Shown: positions 36,850 to 46,000, counted from the first letter of the stretch. The stretch is DNA of 64,000 nucleotides from AP-15 sp963747735 (GCA_963747735.1 CAVVGE010000006.1:124001-188000); one strand, 5' to 3'. The notes: a model not told the origin generated them from the letters alone. Numbers and translations are program-made.

Positions 36850-36975
36850 CTGCTTCCAGTCGTGCAAAAGCCCGGCGGCTACCAGTTTGGCGACTACTGG
36901 AAGCTCGGGCTCGTCGTGCTGCTATGGTCCCCGGTTGTCGCGGTGTTCGTGGTGCCGCTCTATTGGAGGTTCTGA
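36850..36975 (+). pseudogene. SLC13/DASS permease, C-terminal remnant
   Basis: The 42 codons immediately after the acetate kinase stop read LLPVVQKPGGYQFGDYWKLG and a last hydrophobic helix (LVVLLWSPVVAVFVVPLYWRF) followed by a stop. GGYxFGDYWKLG with a terminal helix ending in WRF is the characteristic C-terminus of SLC13-type anion permeases. The rest of the transporter is absent, so the gene was deleted up to this point, leaving its tail attached in frame to the ackA stop codon. Confidence 0.6.
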
Positions 36976-37466
36976 GCCGGCAGATTGCCGCTGCCTGATG
37001 CGTCCGCCGCGACGTCCAATAGGCAGCCGGGGAGCGAATGGCGCTTGGTCCTAGCAGCCTGTTGGACTTGAAGGTGAAGGCTGGTTCATAATGTGGTATG
37101 TTTGAGGGAGTTCTGCACCAAGGGCAGTGGGTGGGATGAGCAACTTTCGGCAGATTGACCGCCAGACGGGGTTTTTGCTACCGCCATCGGTGGACGAGTG
37201 GCTGCCGGAGAGACATTTGGCGCGGTTTGTGGTGGAGGTGATCGATGGGCTGGACCTGCGGACGCTGAGCGGCAGCTATCGTGGGTCGGGTTCTGCATCC
37301 TACCACCCGTGCGTGCTGCTGGGGCTATTGGTTTACGGCTATGCGACGGGAGTGTTTTCGAGCCGGAAGCTGGAGCGGGCGACGTACAATTCGGTGGCGT
37401 TTCGCTTCATCGCGGCCAATGACCACCCTGACCACGACACGATCGCGATGTTTCGTGGGCCTTCAG

Positions 37467-37487
37467 CCCACGGGCTTGACCCGTGGG
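37467..37487. repeat. Intragenic palindrome type 2, copy 1
   Basis: CCCACGGG-CTTGA-CCCGTGGG: 8 bp arms and a 5-base loop. It sits in an in-frame 33 bp extra segment of the transposase gene, encoding GPSAHGLDPWG between IAMFR and RFVKEIE. The loop sequence CTTGA is shared with the copy at 38263. Confidence 0.85.
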
Positions 37488-37713
37488 GGCGGTTTGTGAA
37501 GGAGATCGAGGGTCTGTTCGTCAGGGTGCTGCTGCTGGCCCGCGAGATGGGGGTTCTCAAGCTGGGCACGGTGGCGCTGGACGGGACCAAGATGCACGCC
37601 AATGCGAGCCGACACAGCGCGCTGTCTTATGGGCATGCGGGCAAGCTGGCGGCGCAGCTGAAGGCCGAGGTGGCGGTGCTGCTGGCCAAGGCCGAGGCGG
37701 CGGACAAAGCCTG

Positions 37714-37768
37714 CCCCGGCGAAGGCCGGGGGCGGATGTTCCCAAGCCTGCCCCGGCGCAGGCCGGGG
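37714..37768. repeat. Intragenic palindromes type 1, two copies in tandem
   Basis: The first copy CCCCGGCGAAGGCCGGGG is at 37714-37731 and the second, CCCCGGCGCAGGCCGGGG, at 37751-37768. Both are preceded by AAGCCTG. If 37709-37731 (23 bp) is removed, the codons AAA GCG GAT GTT CCC become continuous, so this copy alone explains the frameshift. The second copy adds a multiple of three. Confidence 0.85.
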
Positions 37769-38123
37769 GGATGTCGATCCCGGAGGAGCTGGAGCGGCGC
37801 GAAGACCGCCTGAAGAAGCTGGCCGAGGCCCGCACCAAGATCGAAGCCCGCGCCGCCGAGCGCTTGGCCCGCGAGCAAGCGGAGTATGAGGCCAAAGTCG
37901 CGGCGCGGGAGGAGAAGGCCAAGGCGCGCGGCAAAAAGCCCGGCGGCAGGCCGCCGGTGCCGCCAGCCGCGGGGCCCGGACCAACCGACCAGATCAATCT
38001 GACCGACGAGGACTCCCGCATCATGCCGGTGGCGGGCGGCGGGTTTGAGCAATGCTACAACGCGCAAGCCGTGGTGGCGGCAGACAGCCTGTTGGTGGTC
38101 GCGGCCGATGTCGTGCAAGCCGC

Positions 38124-38141
38124 CCCCGGCCTGCGCCGGGG
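38124..38141. repeat. Intragenic palindrome type 1, inverted copy
   Basis: CCCCGGCCTGCGCCGGGG followed by CAGGCTTG is the exact reverse complement of the 37744-37768 copy, flank included. It is read in frame as PGLRRGRL inside VVQAA/DKQQLEPML of the transposase. Confidence 0.85.
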
Positions 38142-38262
38142 CAGGCTTGACAAGCAGCAACTCGAACCGATGCTGGGCAAGCTCGCGGCCTTGCCGAGGG
38201 ATCTGGGCCGGCCGAAGACGGTGCTCGGCGACAACGGCTATTTCAGCGCGGCCAATAGCCTG

Positions 38263-38284
38263 CCCTCGGGCTTGACCCGATGGG
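38263..38284. repeat. Intragenic palindrome type 2, copy 2
   Basis: CCCTCGGG-CTTGA-CCCGATGGG, an imperfect relative of the 37467 copy with the same loop. It lies in an in-frame 27 bp extra segment encoding SLPSGLTRW between FSAAN and VAACAAA. Confidence 0.8.
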
Positions 38285-38350
38285 TGGCGGCCTGTGCTGC
38301 GGCGAGGATCGAGCCGCTGCTCGCGCTCGGCCGTACATCGCATCACCCGT

Positions 38351-38369
38351 CCCCCGCTTCCGCCGGGGG
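38351..38369. repeat. Intragenic palindrome type 1-like, inverted copy
   Basis: CCCCCGCTTCCGCCGGGGG followed by CAGGCT, a diverged inverted copy of the 37714 palindrome. It is translated in frame as PASAGGRL between GRTSHHP and the AARFAAAPP segment. Confidence 0.75.
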
Positions 38370-38776
38370 CAGGCTCTTGGCCGCGCGCTTTGCCGCGGCG
38401 CCGCCGGCACCGCAGAACCCAACCCCGCTTGAAGCCATGGCGCACCGCCTGGCCACGCCCGACGGCAAGAAGCTCTACGGCCGGCGCAAGCACACCCCGG
38501 AGCCGGTGTTCGGCATCATCAAGTCGGTTCTGGGCTTTCGCCAATTTCTGCTGCGCGGGCTCGATAAGTGCCGCGGCGAGTGGAGCTTGATGACCATGGC
38601 CTGGAACATGAAGCGGATTTTCGCCCTAAGTACCCGGCAAGGGAGCGTGCAGCGCTCATTCATCAACTAAAACGGGCTTCAGGCAATGCCGTCGCCTCGA
38701 CCACCACACTCCCAGCCTTGTTCAATCCATCCGCACCGCTGACGCAATGCCAGGCCGCGTTCCAATCCTCAATCAG

Positions 38777-38902
38777 CTAAACTCCAGTCCGACAGGCTGC
38801 TAGCCCAGGGCTAGCAGGGGCTAGCAGCAGGACGGTGAGGATGCCGGCCGGGAACACGCGGCCGGCCACCGCAGGCGGCAGCCACCAATACCAGCGGTTC
38901 AT
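38777..38902 (-). pseudogene. Small membrane protein gene truncated by the IS1182 element
   Basis: The frame starts at ATG 38902, overlapping the stop of the upstream gene (ATGA). It reads MNRWYWWLPPAVAGRVFPAG then one hydrophobic helix (ILTVLLLAPASPGLA) before entering the IS right end at 38804, where the last codons and the stop belong to the IS. So this is the N-terminal 35 or so residues of a disrupted gene. Confidence 0.6.
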
Positions 38903-39315
38903 GGCAGCCGGCGCAGCAGCCGGCACAGCTCGGCGGTGTCGATCGCGCCGCTCTGCGCCGCGTCCAACGCTTCGGCGTTGAGCTTGAGCCAGCGGTAGAG
39001 CCGGTTGATGTCCGCGCGCGGCATCAGGCCCGCCGGCTGGGTGACCGCGACGATCGGCTTGATGTCGCAAACCCAGACCTCGCAGGCAAGCCCGGTCGCA
39101 GCCGGCGACAGCATGGTCCATTCGAAGGCCGCAATGTCGGCGGCGAAGGCATCCTCGATATCCTCGGGCCAGCGCCGCGGTTCGCTCTCATCGATCGGCT
39201 CGAAGAATTTGGCGTCGGGGCCGCAGCGCTGCGGCGCATCAATCCGCGCATCGAGGCAGCTCAAACGCTGCGGTGGCGGGATCCTGCCGCTCAGGTGGCT
39301 CGGCGGCAGGATCAC
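38899..39315 (-). CDS. Hypothetical protein of a mobile region
   Basis: 138 residues, no recognised domain. It reads RLSCLDARIDAPQRCGPDAK, RRWPEDIEDAFAADIAAFEW, VWVCDIKPIVAVTQPAGLMP and an all-helical C-terminus RLYRWLKLNAEALDAAQSGA ending in LCRLLRRLP. The restricted composition and the ATGA overlap with the next gene support a real gene. Start choice is uncertain: ATG 39315 is the longest. It lies between a truncated recombinase and a truncated membrane protein, suggesting a decayed integrative element or prophage. Confidence 0.5.
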   Translation of the reverse strand: MILPPSHLSGRIPPPQRLSCLDARIDAPQRCGPDAKFFEPIDESEPRRWPEDIEDAFAADIAAFEWTMLSPAATGLACEVWVCDIKPIVAVTQPAGLMPRADINRLYRWLKLNAEALDAAQSGAIDTAELCRLLRRLP

Positions 39316-39339
39316 CAGCGAGCTGGAATGCGCACAGAA

Positions 39340-39405
39340 CTAGAACAGCTCCGGCTGGGCGGGCCGATCACGGTGGGCAAAGCGGCAATCCTGGCAGAGC
39401 TTCAT
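39340..39405 (-). CDS. 21-residue CxxC peptide
   Basis: A very short frame, MKLCQDCRFAHRDRPAQPEL plus Phe, directly after the recombinase stop on the same strand. The CxxC-x3-H arrangement resembles small zinc-ribbon peptides of phages. It may be a real tiny gene or a fragment of one. Confidence 0.3.
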   Translation of the reverse strand: MKLCQDCRFAHRDRPAQPELF

Positions 39406-39421
39406 GCCGCCGCCGCCAGCT

Positions 39422-40045
39422 TCAGCCGTGCGGCGGCCAGTAATGCAGCGCGCCGAACAGAGGGCGGCGGCGGCAATAAAGCACGGGTGCGGTGCCCTTG
39501 CCTGCGGGCGGCCCAAGCCGCCAGCCAAACGGCTTGGTCCCGCCCTGGTGGCGGCCGGTGCGGCACAGCTCGGCCTTGGCGTCGAGGATGCGTTCGGCGA
39601 GTCGGGTGCGCTCGAACTGCGCGACCGCGGCCAGCACCGTCAGCATCAATTCGGAAATGCCATTGCCCGAACAATCGCCGCCGAGGTCGAGCAGCCACAA
39701 ATGGATCTGGCGTGCCTTGAAGTCGGAGATTGTCGCCAAGGCGTCGAGCGCCGAGCGGAAGCAGCGGTCGAGCTTTGGTGAGATCACGATATCGCCCGGG
39801 AACAGCCGGCCGATCAGCCAACCGCCCTGCGGTCGTTTGGCGAACGGCACCGAGCCCGAGACGCCGCCCTCGAGGAATAGCTCGGTGAGGGTCCACCCCT
39901 GTTCCAGGGCGCGGCCCTCGATTCGCCGCTGCTGCTCGGCGAGGGAAATGCCGTTGTCGCGCTGCTCCGCGGTGCTGACCCGGCAATAGCCGTAGACGGC
40001 GGGTTGCCGATCGGGGGCAGGGTGGGATTTGATCCGGTTAGCCAT
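39422..40045 (-). pseudogene. Serine recombinase (resolvase family), C-terminally truncated
   Basis: The N-terminal resolvase catalytic domain is complete: nucleophile Ser in VYGYCRVSTAEQRDNGISLA, SPKLDRCFRSALDALATISD, GNGISELMLTVLAAVAQFER and RLAERILDAKAEL, then the hinge GGTKPFGWRLG. After about residue 195 the sequence turns into Arg/Pro-rich unrelated residues (YCRRRPLFGALHYW) and stops, so the DNA-binding domain is missing. ATG 40045 or 40054 could be the start. It is probably a relic of the element that also carried the neighbouring hypothetical genes. Confidence 0.8.
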
Positions 40046-40337
40046 GCTTCGCATTCCGTTTGCGAGGTAGGGTCAGGGGCGTCGCCCTGCGGTCAACAAG
40101 GCGGCGTCTCGCTTTTCGGCCTTTACAGCCGTGAAAATAATGTATCCCGGCGGACGGCCCATTCCACCGAATAAGCGAGGTTGGCCTCGGCCTTCTCTCC
40201 CTCTGGTGCATCGGATCGAAGGTCGAGATCGCTGGGGGCGTTTCGAGTGCGCGAGGGTCGGCCGGCACGCCGCGCCAAAGCGATGGCCGGCAGCGGTCAA
40301 CGGCGACAATGCCGTGAGCAAGTGCAGCGCTTGTCGC

Positions 40338-40568
40338 CTACCTGTTGGCTGCCCCGCCGCATGCTACGCTCGGCGGATGTGGTAGCTGCGCCCAATGCTT
40401 CAATTTAACAGTCGGGGCACCCTCCTGGAGCGGATGGAGTTCCCAACCATCGCCAAGCGCCTCGGACTTCCGCCAGCGGACGATGACGCAAGCAGACCAA
40501 ATCTCCGACCAGCCGAGGATCAGCGTGCCTTCCTTGGGGGCTGTCTCGATCGGTTGCCAGGGTTCCAT
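40338..40568 (-). CDS. DUF551-like small phage protein
   Basis: 76 residues. The start at 40568 gives MEPWQPIETAPKEGTLILGW, a very common opening of phage-borne DUF551-type proteins, followed by CVIVRWRKSEALGDGWELHP and the terminal KHWAQLPHPP, matching the usual WMPLPxPP end. Function unknown; such genes sit in prophage lysis or early regions. It indicates that this stretch once contained phage DNA. Confidence 0.6.
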   Translation of the reverse strand: MEPWQPIETAPKEGTLILGWSEIWSACVIVRWRKSEALGDGWELHPLQEGAPTVKLKHWAQLPHPPSVACGGAANR

Positions 40569-40589
40569 GATACAGTCGCTTTCTGGTTG

Positions 40590-40840
40590 CGGTCGTGCCT
40601 TTGTTCGCAATAACGCTGGCCGATGGGGGAAGGCTCCGATGCCAGCCGCCGACGCGCCAGCTCTGCCGGAGCAAGCGTCTGCGATAGCGATGCAGAGGGA
40701 TCGGCCAGTCGATCGGTCCGAAGGGGCCGAACTGCTGGTCCGCTTGCTCGACGAACAGCTCCTGGTCGAACACCCCACCACCACGGCGTCACCGTTTCGC
40801 CGGCCAGCGCGGGATCAACCTCGTAACTGACGCCGTCCAC
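40590..40840 (-). pseudogene. Mu-type transposase C-terminal fragment
   Basis: Two overlapping frames read VDGVSYEVDPALAGETV and, after a slip, GVFDQELFVEQADQQFGPFG and DWPIPLHRYRRRL. Together they match the C-terminal beta-barrel region of Mu/IS-type integrase-core transposases (VDGVxYEVDPxLAGExV then PIPLHRYRKFRK). The catalytic core is absent. It lies head to head with an ATPase fragment of the same type of element. Confidence 0.55.
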
Positions 40841-40939
40841 CTGAGTCCGGGCGTCGCGTGCTCGTCGGTCATCCTAAGCTGAAGAACGACCTGCGCCGTC
40901 CGAAGATGGAGGAGATCGGCGACCGCAGGACAGTGTTCG

Positions 40940-41131
40940 AGTTCGGCGGCCTTGCGCGACCGACAGCGCGACTACATCGACTGGGTATTCAAGGCATCGC
41001 TCGACGAGGGCGTAACGCCCGACGACGTTCTGACCGACGAGGCGGCGACGCTGCTGGGGGCGAAGCTGAAGACGCCGCTGCAAATCGGCCAGCATCTGGT
41101 GCGCGCGTTCGAGGCCGGGTTCGAGAACTGA
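40940..41131 (+). pseudogene. ExeA/TniB-type transposon ATPase, C-terminal fragment
   Basis: The frame ending at the TGA at 41129-41131 reads LRDRQRDYIDWVFKASLDEG then TPDDVLTDEAATLLGAKLKT and QIGQHLVRAFEAGFEN. This resembles the C-terminal region of AAA ATPases that accompany Mu-like transposases. The ATP-binding part is missing, and the following IS3 element begins exactly at its stop codon. Confidence 0.5.
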
Positions 41132-41201
41132 GCTGGACCCCACTGTTGAGACCTGTGGGGTAGTTGGAGCGCGAGCCGTTCCGTCATGATAGACGGAGCG
41201 G

Positions 41202-41492
41202 ATGATGAAGAAGAGCAGACGGAAGATCGATGCGGGGTTGAAGGCGAAGATTGCGCTGGAGGCGTTGCGGGAACAATCGACGGTTGTCGATCTTGCGCAA
41301 CGGTACGAGGTGCATCCGAACCAGATCTACGCGTGGAAGAAGCAGCTTCAGGAGCAGGCGGCGCGGGCGTTTGACGCCGGCGTCGGGCGCGACGCCGAGG
41401 AGGTCCGGGAGCGGGAGATCGAGAAGCTGCACGCGAAGATCGGGCAGCTGACGGTGGAGCGGGATTTTTTAGCCAAGAGGTCCGGCAGATGA
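41202..41492 (+). CDS. IS3 transposase OrfA
   Basis: 96-residue helix-turn-helix protein of IS3 elements. It starts MMKKSRRKIDAGLKAKIALE, contains the HTH (VVDLAQRYEVHPNQIYAWKK) and a C-terminal leucine-zipper-like coiled coil (EREIEKLHAKIGQLTVERDF). The last codons overlap the ATG of orfB, so OrfB may be made by re-initiation or as an OrfAB fusion by frameshifting. Confidence 0.93.
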   Translation: MMKKSRRKIDAGLKAKIALEALREQSTVVDLAQRYEVHPNQIYAWKKQLQEQAARAFDAGVGRDAEEVREREIEKLHAKIGQLTVERDFLAKRSGR

Positions 41493-42433
41493 GCGCCCCG
41501 GGCCGCAGAGCCTTGCTTGCCCGCGATCACGCGGAGCTCTCGATCCGTCGGCAGTGCGTTCTTCTGGGCGTGGCGCGCTCGTCAGTCTACCGGCCGCCGC
41601 GGCCTGCCAACGACAACGACCTGGCCCTGATGCGGCGGCTGGACGAGCTGTTCACGGCATGGCCGTTCCTGGGCTCGCGGCGAATGGGGGTCATGCTGCG
41701 GGCCGAGGGGCACCGGGCCAACCGCAAGCGGGTTCAACGGCTGATGCGCCAGATGGGGATCGCGGCGCTGGGGCCGAAGCCGCGAACGACAGTGCGAGCC
41801 CCGGGGCACAAGATTTTTCCCTATCTGCTGCGTGGCCTGGCGATCGACCGGCCGAACCAGGTCTGGGCGAGCGACATCACCTATATCCCGATCGGGCGGG
41901 GCTTTCTCTACCTCGTCGCCGTGATCGACTGGGCGAGCCGGGCGGTCTTGGCTTGGCGGCTGTCGAACACGATGGACGTGTCGTTCTGCCTATCGGCTCT
42001 CGAGGAGGCGCTGGCCCGGTTCGGCAAGCCCGAGATCTTCAACACTGACCAAGGCAGCCAATTCACCAGCGCGGCGTTCACCGGCACGCTTGTCGCCGCC
42101 GGGGTTCGGATCTCCATGGACGGGCGCGGCCGGTGGATGGACAACGTCTTCATCGAACGCCTGTGGCGGTCGCTGAAGTACGAGGACGTCTACCTCAAGG
42201 GCTATGCCGACGGCCGTGACGCCAAGCCCGGCATCGCCGCCTGGATCGCCTTCTACAATCTCCGGCGGCCGCATCAGGCCCTTGGCAACCGCATGCCGAT
42301 GATGGTCTGGCGCGACGGCGTCATCGGCGCGATCGACACGACGGCTGTGGATGTGACGCTGCGCTTGGACAACGCGACCGCGTTGCCCACATACCCACAG
42401 CCGCAACAGCAACAACAGCTTCTTGTAGCTTGA
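41489..42433 (+). CDS. IS3 transposase OrfB (DDE integrase core)
   Basis: 314 residues with the HTH_21 domain (MRRLDELFTAWPFLGSRRMG) and an rve-type integrase core. The DDE residues are visible: first Asp in VWASDITYIPIGRGFLYLVA, second in IFNTDQGSQFTS, and the Glu in NVFIERLWRSLKYEDVYLKG. The C-terminal tail is Gln-rich (PQPQQQQQ). It looks functional. Confidence 0.93.
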   Translation: MSAPGRRALLARDHAELSIRRQCVLLGVARSSVYRPPRPANDNDLALMRRLDELFTAWPFLGSRRMGVMLRAEGHRANRKRVQRLMRQMGIAALGPKPRTTVRAPGHKIFPYLLRGLAIDRPNQVWASDITYIPIGRGFLYLVAVIDWASRAVLAWRLSNTMDVSFCLSALEEALARFGKPEIFNTDQGSQFTSAAFTGTLVAAGVRISMDGRGRWMDNVFIERLWRSLKYEDVYLKGYADGRDAKPGIAAWIAFYNLRRPHQALGNRMPMMVWRDGVIGAIDTTAVDVTLRLDNATALPTYPQPQQQQQLLVA

Positions 42434-42524
42434 TGATTTTAGGCGGTCGGAACGGCAGCGACTCCACCTAACGAACCGGTCCAGACGGTCCTCACCGAGG
42501 GGTCCAGTTCACTGTCATAGCCGT

Positions 42525-42572
42525 AATTCACTCTGACCCCTTTTCCCCAATTCACTCTGACCCCTTTTCCCC
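42525..42572. repeat. Two tandem 24 bp units
   Basis: AATTCACTCTGACCCCTTTT followed by CCCC is repeated twice without change, 14 bp beyond the right end of the IS3 element. ATTCACTCTGACCCC resembles the end of another IS family, so this may be a pair of IS end fragments. Confidence 0.8.
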
Positions 42573-42622
42573 AATTCCTGACAAAGGCTTAAACGGCCAT
42601 AGCGGTATCCATTTATCTTGTT

Positions 42623-42997
42623 TCACGGCCCTGTCATAACGGCATTCACTTCCAAGCTCATTAGCCTTTCGGATTTGTCGAGCATGATGATTATCTGAGC
42701 GCCCTTTGAAACTGGGAAAAAGCCTCCTTTAATATTGGGAACCGCTGCAAATACCTGATTTGTAGGCCTATAGAAACTATGCTCCACATGATTCTCGGTA
42801 AAATACTTGTCGATGTCAGCCAAGGTAGTACCCTGGGGCAGCGCAGCACGCACAGTCGTGTCAATCTTCTGCAAGGTCATGTTGTTATTAATTGGCTTTT
42901 GCATCGGGTGAGCATCCTGCGACCACGACTGGGGGACGCCGGTCACGAGAAGGAACGCCAGCAACCATTTGTCGACCCATCGGAGTACAGCTTTCAC
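42623..42997 (-). CDS. Exported protein downstream of the RHS gene, candidate immunity protein
   Basis: 124 residues with a signal peptide (VDKWLLAFLLVTGVPQSWSQ) and a mature domain MTLQKIDTTVRAALPQGTTL, ADIDKYFTENHVEHSFYRPT, ending in an ISERL-type strand (LDKSERLMSLEVNAVMTGP). The gene is 9 bp downstream of the RHS stop codon on the same strand, the place where a polymorphic-toxin immunity gene is expected. Base composition is less GC-rich than in neighbouring genes, also typical. I recognise no family; the immunity role is inferred only from position and export. Confidence 0.6.
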   Translation of the reverse strand: MKAVLRWVDKWLLAFLLVTGVPQSWSQDAHPMQKPINNNMTLQKIDTTVRAALPQGTTLADIDKYFTENHVEHSFYRPTNQVFAAVPNIKGGFFPVSKGAQIIIMLDKSERLMSLEVNAVMTGP

Positions 42998-43006
42998 GTC
43001 GATTGC

Positions 43007-46000
43007 CTATTTGCCAGTCGCTGTTGCTCCTCCAGATGAAGGCGTGTTTTGAACGGCATTGTTTGGCATAACTGGCAGGACGGTCTGCGCACCGGGCGCG
43101 AGGGTGGGCGCTTGCGGGCGAGGCACGCCTAAGGACTCTATCGCCTGCGCGGCGAATGCATTGCTGTTCGTAGAAAGTGGGGAATAGGGGATTGCCGCGG
43201 CATTCACGGCTGACTCAAAATTCTGAAGTTTTTGGGTGTAGTACGACGCCGGAAGGTCGTCGTTAATAACTGTTATAGAAGCCCTAGGCGAAGTGGTATA
43301 ATCCAGAAGACTGCCGGGTATATACGGCCCCGATTGGGCGTAAATGGTTCCCCAGCCAAGGCTCCTAGACGAGGCGCTGCCGCTAGACGGCGAGTTGCCG
43401 CTCCCGCTCGACGCAGAAGGACCGACCATACCGGGCGTTGGACCTGCACGAAAAACTGTTGGATTGCTGCCGTCAGATTCGCTCACGACAATGTATGAAT
43501 GGGAGGCGATATCGAGCGTTATAGGAATTGGATTGTATCTTATCTCCACTTTGGCTTGACCGCTCGGGTCCGTTGCATTCAGCGGGTCGTTGTTGACATA
43601 GGCATAGAGGTTGCTGCCGCCGGCGTAGCCGATCGAATTGGGCTGCGTGAAGCGGCCGAGGGTGGGGGAGTAGGGCCGCGTCCGGTAGTAATAGAGCCCG
43701 CTCGGCTGCGAGGTGCTGCCGGCGGTTTCGGGGTCGAAGCGGCGGGCGGTGTAGCGGTAGGTGCCGGTCAGGACCGCCGGGTTCTCGCCGAACGGCTGGT
43801 AGCCGGTCTTGGTCAGGGCACCGCCCGAGTTGAGCGTGCCGATGATCGAGCCCTGGATGTCGGGGAGCATGGTTTCGCGGGTGCCGGCGGCGACGTTCAG
43901 TTGGTTGAGGACGGCGTCGGGACCTTGGCCGAACGAATACCAGCGCTGCGTGGCACCGGTGCTGCCGTCGTACTCCAAAACCTCGCGGTTGTCGGTGTCG
44001 GTGACATAGAGGGTCGTCGTCGAGCCGACCGTCTTCGACTTGCGCCGACCCTGCGCGTCGTAGGCATAGGTGGCGACCGTCGTGCCGCCCTGCTTGATCG
44101 AAATCAGCCGGCTCTCGGCATCATAGCCGTAGGTGAAGTTGCCATCATAGGTCAGGTTGCCGTTCGCATCGTAGGTCGGGGTGACCGAGCCCACAGCGCT
44201 GTATTGGTTGAGGTTGTTGGCGGTGTAGGCGATTGTCGTGGTGGAGGGGTTTGACGGATAGGACCACCAGCTGTTGTCGGTCGCGGTCTGGCGGATGCGG
44301 CGGTTGGTCGGGTCGTAGCCGTGGCGGAAGGTGACCGCGCTTGCCGTGGGTGTGGTTTGCGCCGCGGCCGGGCTCCAGCCGACGACGAGCGGCCGGTTCA
44401 GCGCGTCGTACGTGGTCGTCGTCTTGTAGCTCGCCGTGGTCGAGGGCGCGGTGACCGCGGCGCTGGTGTCGCCGACGCTGGTCATCCGGCCGGCGAGGTC
44501 GTAGCCGTAGGTCGCCGTCGCCTCGCCGGGTGCCGCCTTGGTTGCGAGCCGGTTGAGCGTGTCGTAAGTGAAATGGATCGTGTCGCCCTTGCGCGTCTGC
44601 CGGGTCAGCACATTGCCGTTGGCGTCATAGCCGAGGGTTTCGGTGCTGCTGTCGGGGTAGGTCGTCACCGACAGCCGGTTGAACCTGTCATAGGTGTAAT
44701 TCGTCGTGTGATTGTCGGCGTCGGCGCGGCTCGCCAGCAGCCCATCCGGGGTGTAGCCGAGGGTCACAAGCGCGCCGCTCTGGATCGCCGGGTTGAAGGT
44801 CCGCGTGCGCCGGCTCATCGCGTCATAGGCATAGGTCGTGACCCGCTGGGCGGCGTCGGTAATCTGGGCCAGGCGATCGGCCGCATCGTAGGCATAGCGG
44901 GTGACGTTGCCGTTGGTGTCGGTCGTGCTCGCCAGCTTGCCCGAGGGCGTCCAGCTCGATTGCGTCGTCGCCTGCACCGCCCCGTTCGCCGATTGCTGGG
45001 TCTGCAGCAACTGGCCGTTCGCATCGTAGCTCAGCGCGGTGACCAGCGCCAGCGGCGCCGGCGGGGCGGTCACCTGCACCAGCTGCCGGTCGGCGTCCCA
45101 CAGGTTGGTGGTGACGTTGCCGTCGGGGTCGGTCCTCGAGACCACATCGCCAAGCGCGTCATAGGCCATCGCCGTGGTCTGGTTCAGGCGTCCGGTGCCG
45201 ACATCGCGCACGATCGTGGTCGGGTTGCCAAACCCGTCATAGCTGTACTGCGTCACCGTGCCGAGCGGGTCGGTGGCGCTCACCACCTGGCCAAAAGCGT
45301 TGTAGGTGAAGCGGGTCGTCGCGTTGAACTGCCCACTGCCGCCGGCATCGGCGACCACACTCGCGAGATTCCCGGTCGCCGCCTCGTAGCTCATCACCGT
45401 CACCAGCCCGAGCGGGTCGGTTATCGAGGTCGGCTTGTTGTAGATCGGGTCGTAGGCGTAGTGCGTCACCAGCGGCGAGAGCGGCGCGCCCGGCTTCGGG
45501 TTCTGCGTGACCTCGACCACGTTCTGCTTGAGGTTGTGCGACCATTGATAGGCGGTGGTCCCGCCCTCCGGCAGGGTCGCCAGGATCAGCCGGCCGACCC
45601 CGTCATACTGGCTGCTCGACACATCGACCACGCCGTTCTGTTGCGCGGTATCGTTGAACACATCGCCAAAGCTGCCGCTCAGCACAAAGGCGTCCTTGAT
45701 CACCCGCCCGCCCGGCGTCTGATAGGTGATGTGGCGATCGCCGGCGGCGTCGACCAGCTCGCTGCGCGACCCCGCAAGGTAGAACGACGAGCTGTTGCCC
45801 TCGGCGTTCTGCTGCTGGCTGACCCGCCCGAGCGCGTCGTAGGTGTTGGTGACAAACGCGCTGCCGGGCAGCGCCGGGTAGAAAATCCGCAAGAGGCGCC
45901 CGGCGTTGTCATAGGCAAAGGTCGTTTGATTGCCGAGCGGATCGGTGACGCCGGTCAAATCGTTGCTGCCGTCATAGGCGTAGCTGATTTGCCGGCCGGT

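Larger units (their letters stand above)
37136..38670 (+). pseudogene. IS1182 transposase interrupted by short palindromic elements
   Basis: DDE transposase of the IS1182/IS5-like group. It starts MSNFRQIDRQTGFLLPPSVD, with LVYGYATGVFSSRKLERA, VALDGTKMHANASRH (catalytic Asp), MPVAGGGFEQCYNAQAVVAA, VLGDNGYFSAAN (Asp), and VFGIIKSVLGFRQFLLRGLD (Glu region is near the end). Compared with the usual family sequence, extra peptides appear at five places, each encoded by a GC-rich palindrome: after IAMFR, after AEAADK (two palindromes), in VVQAA/DKQQ, after FSAAN, and after GRTSHHP. The pair at 37709-37768 shifts the frame from the first to the second half. The others are in frame. So the gene is inactive, or depends on frameshifting. 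Confidence 0.88.
37051..38804 (+). mobile_element. IS1182 family insertion sequence
   Basis: The terminal inverted repeats are CTAGCAGCCTGTTGGACTTG at 37051-37070 and CCAGTCCGACAGGCTGCTAG at 38785-38804 (18 of 20 match). Between them is a single transposase gene of the IS1182 type, now broken. CTAG occurs at both outer ends and several more times just outside the right end, which may be the target sequence. The right end interrupts a small membrane-protein gene on the minus strand. Confidence 0.88.
41129..42511 (+). mobile_element. IS3 family insertion sequence (IS407-like), apparently intact
   Basis: The left end TGAGCTGGACCCC and right end GGGGTCCAGTTCA form imperfect terminal inverted repeats (12 of 13). 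Between them are orfA and orfB with a 4 bp ATGA overlap. No clear target duplication is seen next to the ends, so flanks may have rearranged. It is the only IS in the window without visible damage. Confidence 0.9.

Noticed and set aside
40131..40385. Short frames on both strands between the truncated recombinase and the DUF551-like gene
   Set aside because: They overlap each other, have no motifs and no start signals.
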